Shown one piece after another: positions 31,713 to 42,100 of a stretch of 64,000 bases of DNA. Position 1 is the stretch's first letter. Each line of letters opens with the position of its first letter. Below the pieces are notes generated by a model. The model had not been told where the DNA came from. It did no database searches and saw nothing but the letters and a program-made list of their open reading frames with translations. Both the position numbers and the translations under genes were made by a program. The DNA comes from Alentia gelatinosa (taxonomy: Eukaryota > Annelida > Polychaeta > Phyllodocida > Polynoidae): the NCBI GenBank assembly GCA_950022655.1, contig OX465584.1:32306988-32370987 (forward strand), written 5' to 3'.

Positions 31713-34700
31713 GAGTTTAGACACGTCCAGCACTGCACTGCACAGACACGTATAGCTTTGTCTCCCCTTTTCCTTTATTTATTTATTTGTCTTGTTTTCG
31801 GTTGATAGTTAAAGGCGGAGGCGGAGGAGCTTGGGTCAGGGCACAAAGTGCTCGGTTCAGAAGAAAGGACTACCAGATTGTCCTCGGAGGCGTGGGCGTG
31901 CTAGATTCTGACACAGATGCTCGTAAAACAACTCCGACTTTTAATGTGGGGACTCGTGGGACTCTGAAACAGAACCCCCAGGAAGCAGAAGGAGGTCCGT
32001 TGTTTTATTTTGCTGAAATTTATTTTTCTGGGAAAAGTGCCATGCCTCTACTTGCCGATACAAGATAAGCAATGGCCGCTGTGTGCCTTAAGTGACTTCA
32101 GTGTGTTGAAGAACTGTAGCATATCATTAGTGACACCAAGTTAGTCCGTCACATATATTTGTTCTTTACAATCTATTTTCATTGGTTTTCTGCAGAAGGA
32201 ATTCAATTTTGGATAGTTGATCGTCTGGCTAGGCCTGTGCAGTGTAGGCCAACACGATAATCCAGGTGGAAAGACCATTGTTGCTCCCTTAGTTAATACA
32301 ATGATACATATCTCTAAAATGGTGTTAGTACTGAACTGCTGTTATTAAAAAGTACCAAGCTTGTGGTGAACACATCTTGTCTTTTTTCTCTGCTTTTAAC
32401 TTTGCTCAGATAGGGTTAGATAGCACACTGTCTGTTTCTATCTAGCGTCGCTGTCTAACATCACGTGGGATATGACAAAAGTGGCTCTGGCGGCAGTGTG
32501 TCTGGGAATCACAGTCATTCAATAATCCACGGAGCACAAAGAAGACGAAAGTTCGATTATGTTTCTAGCTACTTTCAGAACACATTAACTTATACGTGAA
32601 ATCAAAGATGCTCATGTACATGAGTTACTTAACTTTTTGCTTTTGTGTGTCTTTTCGGTTCAAACTAGACTAGCGTTTATTATATTCGGCACTCCTTCGA
32701 GCTTAGAACAACTAACCATTGTCCGGTTAATTCTAACCCGGCTAACGTCCCGTGTGTTCCATGTGGTTAAACTCATGTTCCTTACTTCCTAGTGTCTGCT
32801 TGATTTGAATCTCGGTTAGATATAGTAATACACAGACTTGGTTATTCTGTTAAACACAATGAATTTTGGATTCTGAACAGTACACTTACACATACATGTA
32901 CATGTATATGTCCATGTTTGTCTGGTTATGGTAGTACGTGTATTGCTGATGAGACCAAAGCATGCCATCATTCATGATGATGACCTCACTCGCCAGCATA
33001 CGTCATAGTATGACGTCGACAGGGGCCGCCACGGGTGTCACAGTTGCCTGTCGACCTATGAGGGCACCAGTACCCAAACTACATATGTATAAGTGGGCAG
33101 CTGTGTTGGTATATTCATGCAGGAGTACCCGCTGGCCAGCTAGCATGGCGTTGGCTCCTGGCCAGACCTAGCACCTGAAATACGAAACAGAAAAAGACAT
33201 GATTCATAGGTGCCGCCTGACTGGATGGCTGTCGTGAAGCTGAATCAGGGATGTAAACAAACAGCTGTTCACGTCAGACATACGTGTTGTGTGGATTAAG
33301 GGTGGTTTATGAGCTACGATACAAATCTGCTGACCCAACGCCTACAGGTATGCCCATAGGTATGCCCCTATAGTAATACCTTCACTGTAGGAGTCTAGCC
33401 TAGGTTTTCAAAATAAATTTGTTTCTTCTGCATAGCAGGTTTAATCCGGTGCACAGTAATATTACATTATTTCTTAATGTTTCCTGGAAGTATCTCAGAA
33501 ATACGCCGTTTTAATGCAGGGACATCCTAGCATTTCATCACCTTTGAAAAAAGAAAACGTATATACGTATAGGAATGTGTATGTAGTAATTTCATATACA
33601 TATACAAGTACTTGCATGCATGTATGTAATAATTTCATCTACGTACACATGTATACATGTTTGTAGTGATTTCATCTCCTGGTGATTTCAAAGAAAATAA
33701 TGTTCGTCAAGTTAACTCAGACATAGTCTCGAAAATATTTTTTCTTTCGATAATCATCGTTTTTCAATCAGATACACATGTATATATATGCGATGTGAAT
33801 TCGAGTGACATTCATAGAGAGGCTGTGAAGATATATCCATTGCACATTCTGCTATAACATACTTTATAACATATACATATATATTCACCATTTATCATTG
33901 CATTCTATGGAAAATATTCCCATCATTCCATTCTTTCAGTCAGGCATTCTCTAAAGACATTAAACTGCTTTACGAAGGGAGTGCCACCTAATACCTGGAG
34001 GATCAATCTGTAAGGAACGGGTTAAGGGTTACAGGTCCGTGCGCTGTATGGTAATCCTAACTGCTTGTAGCTTAGGGAAGAGTTTGTGAACGACCCGATA
34101 CTAGGGCGATTATGATAATACAGAGGAAATCCCTCCAGTGGTGCTCTTTATACTTACATTCCGGTAGATAGAATAGGATTTCCACATCGCATTGGTGATG
34201 AAGCTATATTACTAATCGAACAACTACCATACATTTAGAATGATTTATCTATCTAAATAAAGGAAAACCAGTATGTCCAAAAATAGTCACCACGGCTGTT
34301 CTAACCCATGGATATATACAGGGACATATATGTTCACAGTGTATATTTATATTGGCCTCGTCTGGGCCTCTATATATTGTTAAACACACTGGTACACGTA
34401 TCCAACAACAAATATAGCCTCCACTGAACTAGTGATTCATCGGGCGTAGAATTCCTGAATGGACAACCTGTCGTGTTTCCTTGGTTTGTGTGAGAATACT
34501 GCTTGTTAGTCTACTTCACTTTGAATGAATTGAAATAAGGAACTACCCCCCCCCCCCCCCACAAACAAAAAAAAGGAATAAAATAATAATTAAAAAATAA
34601 AAATAAAAGAATCTGAAACCTCTCCTCATAAAGCCGGATCATTGTTCATGATTAGGACGATTTTTCTCCTTTCCTATTCATGTATGTTTACGGTTGGTTT

Positions 34701-37700
34701 CTTTTTCAAACGGTGGTTTTATATCATGGTAGATGAACGATCTACGATTTCTATGGTGTTGTTTGGTCATTAGTGGTAGGAGGGTTGACCCGGCGTATGA
34801 CAAAGGATCACTTATAATGGTAATGTGTGCTTAGTTGTACTCGGATCCTGCCCCCTCCCCCCGCCCCTATTCACCCACCCACAACGTCGCAGTGCGCGTG
34901 TTGGGCAGGGGGGAGGGGGGGTGCTTACCTGCCTCACCTGCGGTAGGATGACACACCTGTGGCCACCCTCCCCTCACATACTCAAACACACACCTGCAGC
35001 CCCCCCCCCCCCCCCATCTCCCCCTCCCGCCTGATGTCACTCGGTGATGAGAGCTCGACCAGAACGGTCAACCCCTTTGTACGGGAATGGCCCCAGGTTC
35101 AAATCAGGGAGCATCTCACCCCGCAACCCCAGTGTGGAGTGCTTACAGGCAACGAGTATAGACTCGTTGATACAGGTGAGCAACATCACGTTGTGCAGGA
35201 AGAAACATGTGAAACGTAATTGATGTCCTTCTAGTATAGCATCCGCCTTGGTGGACATTAAATGTGGGTTCTTCTAGTGCTAATTGATTACGATGGCCTT
35301 GCTTCAAAAAGTGCAGAGGAAAAATATGACACACCTGTGAGCAAATTCCTACCTCCCCCGCCCTTACCCCACACGGTTACCCCTGCCTACCTTATTCACC
35401 CATTCATACGAAGCTGTGTCGACCTCTTTGACCCCTCCTCGAACATACACACACAGCACATACACACATCCCTCCTGGCTATTAGCTCCACTTAACCACC
35501 AACCACGTCATCTGCCCGTCCCGGTATTACTCATAAGTCCGTACGCACCGTCACACATGGATGCCTCCCTGCCTCACCCCTCGCGACGTCAGTCAGCCTG
35601 CACTCAGTCCACCACCAGCTCCGTCTGCCCCCACCCACCCATACCAACACTGAGTGCAAGTACACACCCACCCTCCCCGAGTCCCATATCTCCCCGAATC
35701 CACCCGTCTCAACTACATACGTCGCTCCTTGGTGGGCGGGTGTGAGAGGGAAGAGGTGGGGGTAAAGGGGAAGTACTTGGGTTTGTTTGGAGGGATGGGT
35801 GTGTGGTTGGGGGTGGGGGTATCCCATAGGCAACACAGCACCACGTGGGGCGGTGCGGAGGTCGCGGGGGGCAGAGTGGGCGCACTATTACTAGTTCCGG
35901 GTGGTAGGGACTCCACACAAGGCTCCAGTCAGTCAGTCCCACATCGCCGCGGAGAGAGACAGGGAGAGAACACGGTGTGGCCACACATTCTCCTACATAT
36001 CTGATAGAGTCGTGCCTGTGGTTGACTTCCTAGAGTGAGACCGGGATTCAACTGATCCTTCCCCGGTCTCCTATCGCTCACAGTGCCGGTTACCACACAC
36101 ACCTCACCCGGCCTCGCCTCCCCGGAGTCCCATTTCCCCTCAGACTATCACCGTCTCACCTGGAGTACGTAGACACAGGACACCACTCTTACCCAGAGGG
36201 CTACCTACCTGAATTATTGGATAAAGCCAACTGGACATGGATCAAGTTGTACTGGTTGTCAGATCTTAGGTACTCCTACATGTGAATGACATCGGCTTTG
36301 TTGTACAGAGCGTGAACCAAGGATGATATAGTGTTTCTCTATATATGTCATGTCAGGTTCTTAGTTCAGAATCAATGAATGAACGGGGCCTGTATGTGTG
36401 TATTGGCATTGTACTTTATTACAATACAAGTGAATAGTTCGCTACTCAAAAAGGACAATCTCCACTGGACTCTTTCTTCACGATACAATATGTGTTGGAG
36501 TACGCGGAGATAACACAGATACCCCTCTGACTGCACTGATAAAATACCCTGTGGATTATTTCTGTAAATCTTATTGCTAATCTCGGGATCACCAACTTGT
36601 GACCAAGTACTACATTCTTCTATCATGTCGTCGCTCGGGCTGGCTCTGTGTTAGGGCCCCCACGAGTTAATTCATACACCTGTAAAATAAGGTAGGTGTT
36701 ATCGTGTGTGATCTCCGAGGTGTAGTCCCCATTCATACTCAGCCGACCTCTCGCCTGGTACGTCCGTATGAATGTGTCAGACCGCTCCACTGATAACATT
36801 TTTTACACCGCAGTCCCACACAACTGAGTTGGGTCAGGAGGACCCAGGAGGAACATGCTACTTGAGGTTGTTTCCACCAGCTCTTCCCTAACCTGAGTCA
36901 CTTTCCTCCGCTAAATATCATATAAAATGTCCCGGTTTTTTAGACGAGGAAGCTTGTATAGTGTAATGTAGGCCTGTTGCTGTACATATTGATTATACAA
37001 GGATAACAATTCCCTCCTGCCCGCCTCCATCCCGATAGATATGTCAATTCCAATGGATTTGGGGAATTACCGAGTACAATGGTCGGCTCCTCAAATCAGT
37101 CACTAAAAATATCACAGGATCTCAGGTTTTCCCAAATCCATGTTCGACTACCAAGGAAAGGAGCAAATAATAAAGTCATCTATTATAATCCGATAATCTG
37201 CTAGGCATGACTCCGTGACATATTATTACTATACAAAGTAGGATTTCCCTGTCACGTCTTGGTTATCGCAATAACAAATGAAGCTGTAGAATTAGGTTTA
37301 GCACCGGGAGCGTACGTAAACGATACTACTGCTATTGCATACTGATTGTGCTGTCTGAGTGGAAAGTGCTGGTCTCCAAGCACACCTGTCTGCGTCACAG
37401 GTGGACAGCCTCATGGAGTGTGGTGTTTTTATACACCTGTCCGCGATTTGCGAGTTTTGTTTATAGTTTTCTGGTTGATTGATGGGCGTTTACGATGTAT
37501 CAACCACGAGGGTCATATCACGGCGAGGCTTAGCTGGAGTGAGAGGTAAAACGAGGTAACGAAGGCAATATCACCCCCGACACGGTGTGTATGTTTGAGG
37601 GTTTATGGATACAACAGCCTTAAATGACACGTTTAGGGTATTATACCTGCACAACCTGTTTGGGGTTTTATGACTAGAAATGAAAATGTTTCAGGGATTT

Positions 37701-39059
37701 CTGCCTACAAATAAATAGCAGCCCTTTGGCTACAATTGTTAGGGTATATAGCATTGTGTTGAGGATTTACGACTAGATTTACATATACATTTGTGTATTT
37801 CAATACGCATTTTCCCTCCGTGCCATTTTATCTGTTCGCCAACGTAGGGTCACAGGTAGCCACACATGACGGAATAACAGAATAATTAATTTGTCATTCC
37901 CACAAGACACACGCTGCGATCCGCACTGAAAACGGATAATTATAAGGCAAATGCCTAATGCCGGATTTCTCGGAACGGAGAAAAGTGCCAGTCACCGACC
38001 TGAGACGATAGTGAATGAACTATCAGAAATGACGACGAGGGTCAATGTCCGTACTATGCTTAACACGTAATCTCCGGTTACTCTCGCATTGCATACTTCT
38101 GCGGGGTCCCAGGAAAAGCCAATGCGATCTTAACTAATTTGATGAGCAATAACAGCTGGTCAATATAGAACATGTCGCACGTGTAGTGGATGTTCATATA
38201 TTCACGGGAAACAGTCGAGTACTATTGGGTTAACAGTTGTTATAGTAATAAATGGTACTGTCATGAAGTATTGGTGCTAGAAGTAAAACCTAATTCTACC
38301 ATTGTCTTTCACTCATCAGCGAAGCAAGGACACTAATGCCAATATGAAAACATGCAAAAAATACTTATTTACATGTATAGTCTGTTGAATAAACCTGTTT
38401 CCGGATATTGAATGAAAGGCATATGTATTTATATATGGATATTCCTCTATACACCTGTATATTATGGAGGGTCACTACTATTGCTGAGGATTAGAGTCTA
38501 TTAGGCCGATGACTTCCGCTAATTATTCTATTGTTGATACTTTCATCCCATCTTACTCATTTATGGAGACTGCCATACATGCCATTAGAAATAGTTTTGC
38601 ATAAATATGACTATACAGAGGGAAGCCTGAAAAAGGTTTGCGTCTTACCATTAATATGCTGCTAAAAATACGCCAATGTATAAGTTATTAAAAAATCACA
38701 ACAGAAGCCCTCACAGTGCATATCATATGTATTGATTCTGTATGAGAGATGTAGCAGATAGGGAAACGACGGTAACTATTTAGGACACGTGTACATGATT
38801 TCATATTTAGTTTCGCCCGAGGGATGGAATGATATTATCTATTTATTACAGTTTTTATTCCATAATTTACATTGTATAAATTTTAATCTACGAGCTATTG
38901 ATTTGAGCGAAATGGACTGAGTTTTTTAATTGGTGTTTACCTTTCAATATGAGTGATACTTGTTATGCCTATATTTACTAGTATTCCCTAACTTGATATT
39001 ATATACCTAGTGCAATATGGGCAATTATAGATGTCAACAAAGGACTGACAGTCGTCTTA
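31711..39059. other. No firm gene; possible upstream intron(s) of the large gene
   Basis: Mostly AT-leaning, with a C/T-rich segment at 34840-35720 and C tracts at 34546-34560 and 35000-35015. A GC-richer stretch at 32990-33175 could hold a minus-strand exon: a TCTTTTTCTGTTTCGTATTTCAG-type acceptor read on the minus strand ends at 33175, but the best frame needs a secondary AG. A 9-bp inverted repeat GAGACCGGG/CCCGGTCTC lies at 36037-36070. Upstream exons of the gene at 39076 may lie here but were not found. Confidence 0.35.
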
Positions 39060-39075
39060 TTTTCTGTCTTCCACA
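39060..39075 (+). other. Splice acceptor before the large coding exon
   Basis: TTTTCTGTCTTCCACAG: a strong pyrimidine tract and CAG ending at 39075. The coding frame is already open from 39076, so the exon may be entered from an upstream coding or 5'UTR exon. Confidence 0.7.
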
Positions 39076-39140
39076 GGTGAGGTGACTTGGTCACCTTGAC
39101 TGCACTCAGTGACCAGTGTCCATGTCGATCACGTGGTAGC

Positions 39141-42100
39141 ATGCCCGACGTGCTTGAGGCGCCTCTTGTGGCGACGACCTTCGACGACGGATACGCTCCG
39201 ACCTCTGCCGGCAGGTCGCACTTCCGGTTGAGCGCGGCGACCTTGACCCCGTGGACCTGGTCGCTTGGATCGTCCATGTCGGGGGGTGTGGAAGTTTCCG
39301 CCCGTGGAGGGCTCCGGCTGGCCACTACTCACAATCCGTACGCCCTGGAGGAGGGGACACAGGCATCCCTCCACCAGCACCAGCACCAGCACCACCAACG
39401 CCAAACGCACCACCCGCACCACCACCCCAGCAGGTACTATCCCCCACACCACCAGCAGGGCAGTCACCAGCGGCAGCAACTGTCAACCCTGGAGAACCTG
39501 TCCCACCACCGCTCGTTCCACCTGCTCAACCAGCGACACGGGGGTAAGGGTGTGACGGCGGCGGCGGTGACAGGGAGGCACTGCCTGCCCCTCACCACCG
39601 ATCCCGCTATGAGGGCCAACGAACGCTGGGTGCTACTCAACAAAGAGACCTTCCAAGAGATCTTCGACGCCACTCTGCACCAGATGACCCACACGCCGGG
39701 CGACTTGCTCGACTCTGAAGACCGAAAGTCGTCGCCATCGTCGCTTGAGCAGGATGCGGAAGTTTCTGACATGCCGCCAAGTCCCACCATGCCGGAAGGA
39801 CTGTGCACCAAACGGACGCGCGCCGACAGCGGAGCGGCTGCACCTCCGCCCACACGGTGTAACTACCGGAAACGTTCACTGAGCGACACCGACGAACGAG
39901 AGGAGATTGAAGTAAAGGCGCCTAGTGTCAGGCGGACCTCGCCGCTGATCGCCATGGCGCCCACGGAGTCGGCGCGGACGATGACGATGACGTCAGGGGC
40001 GAATTCCGCTCTTAACGACATTACCAACGACCGACCGGGACAGCGGTACTCTCCAGCCATTTCCTCCTCGTGTGGCTCCGCGTCTAGCTCGGGCCCGCCT
40101 AGTCCCCGTATGACGTCACCCAACACTGTCGTGACGTCACCACATTCCCCACTGCCGATAGTGGCGCCCTCTATTCCCGATCGTGAGAACAATGAGCCGC
40201 TGGACCTGTCCAACAAGCGTTCCCCTGTGAGTAATGACACAGACCGCTCCCCGTACAGCTTGGCTAGAGCTAGTCCCAAATGTAGCAGTAACAACAATAG
40301 TGTTGCGGTGCCGGGAGAACGAGCAAAGTCCCCGACCAACACTGGAGTGGTGGCAGGGGACCAGGAGGAGGAGTGTCCCGGTGAGGGTTGCCCCGGGCTC
40401 ACCGGCTCCAACACGGCTCCCCCTAACGACCAGCAGCAGAACCACCACCACCAGTCCCGCGCTTCACCAGTCGCCACTGAGCTTCGCCAGAAAGCCTCAC
40501 TAGAGGGCGACTCTGTGCGTGCCAACGGGAGTCGCGCACCGGTTGACCCCCGGGCACCGAGCCCACGTGGTACGGAGGCGGGAGGTGGCGGGGTCGCGGC
40601 GGGCGGCGGCGGCGGCCTGGCGCTACGGGCGGCGGTGGCGGAGGTGCGAGGCGCTCCCGCTACAACCCACCCGCCACTGGCAGGCGGAGAGAGCAGCAGC
40701 AGCAGCAGCAGCGGTCGTGGCAGTGTAGGAGGAGGAGTAGGAGGTGGTGGTAGTAGTAGTACAGAGTCTGCCACGGCTACATCTCCAGTAAGCTTCACGC
40801 CTGGCAGTGGTGGCAGCAGCAGCAGCAGCCCGGTTAACACAGAGATAACCAACCCGGTCAAAACCACCACTAGTACCACTTCTACAGAGACTTTTAATAA
40901 GGCCACTCACTCCGCATCTCAACTCGCACCAGCATCACCACGAGATACCAGTTCACCCAACTCCGCTGACACCACCACCACCACCCCGACCCACAGCGCG
41001 GGGGGCGGCGGAGTCACGCCGACACACAGCGGCAATAACACCGTGCCCCGTATGATCTCCGAGACCAGCGGCGGGCCGGCGACGTCAACAGGTACGACGA
41101 CATCTCTGACGTCACGCCACGTGACCGTGTCGACGTCAGGTGTTGTCATGAAGCCGGCGAGTGAGAACTGGATGCCTCTCAATAAGGCCACGGTGTATGA
41201 CCTCGTGGAAGAGGTCATGTTTAGTTTGGGCGAGGATGAAGAGGAGAAGGTGAAGGACAGTAATAGTGGTAATAGCCAACGCAAGGCGGTCAGTCCGTGT
41301 GGTACACAACAACAACAGCCCAGGTCTAAGATGTGCACCCACAGTAACCATAATAACAACAATAACAACGCCATTAAGCGTTGTTATGGCGAGGATACCG
41401 CCCACCTGGGTAGGAGACACAGGTGTAGTCCTCCTGTCCCCATGGAGCGCGGTGCCAGTCAAGGTCACGCCCAGGAGGAGAGGTTGGAGAAAGCAGACGA
41501 CAAACAGGACAACAACAGCAGCTGGTCTGCTGCTGGTTCCCGGCGATCCGCCGTGTCCACTACAAAGTCCCAACTGCGCAACCACCTGTCGGCCAGGTCC
41601 CAGCAGCAGGGGAGGGGGCCCTCCAGGTTGCCCCACCCCCACCAGTCCGACCTCAACTCACAGGAGGCAGAGCTGTCCATGGAACAGGGCAGCAGGAGGA
41701 GCGGGGTCACTGAGGACACAGGGCAGGAGCAGCTGCAGCTGACCAGGCGATCTCCAGTGAGGCACTTAGGTGCAAATTCGTGTGTTCCTCAAGGGGATTC
41801 CTCCAGCAGTCCCACCTCCAAAGCTAAGCAGCAGCAGTGCTGGGTAGCTCTCAATAAGAATGTGGTATATAATATAGTAGATTCAGCAATGCGGAACAGC
41901 GAGACGGAAGAGGAGGATGAGGAATCTGAGGAGCAGTTCAATGCATCGGTTGACCCAAGGGCAGAGGTCAATGGTCACTGTCGTGATCAGTCGAGTGGAA
42001 AGAGTTGCAGGGATTTCGTCGAGTCGGACAGCAACAGTGCGAGCAGTGAAGGCAATAGTAGGGCCGGACTTAAAAATACACCAATGAGAACAGACATTGA

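Noticed and set aside
31314..31738. Open frames with IYIYIY repeats on both strands
   Set aside because: Artefact of the AT microsatellite.
35416..36004. Overlapping 90-116-codon frames on both strands
   Set aside because: C/T-rich composition leaves frames open; residues are Pro/Ser/His/Thr biased with no domain.
39087..39140. TTG at 39087 as the start of the large gene
   Set aside because: Not a credible animal start. The frame is open only because the exon begins at 39076; ATG 39141 or an upstream exon is more likely.
39863..40906. 347-codon minus-strand frame opposite the large gene
   Set aside because: Shadow of a GC-rich, low-complexity coding exon; Leu/Thr/Ser runs mirror the plus-strand repeats.
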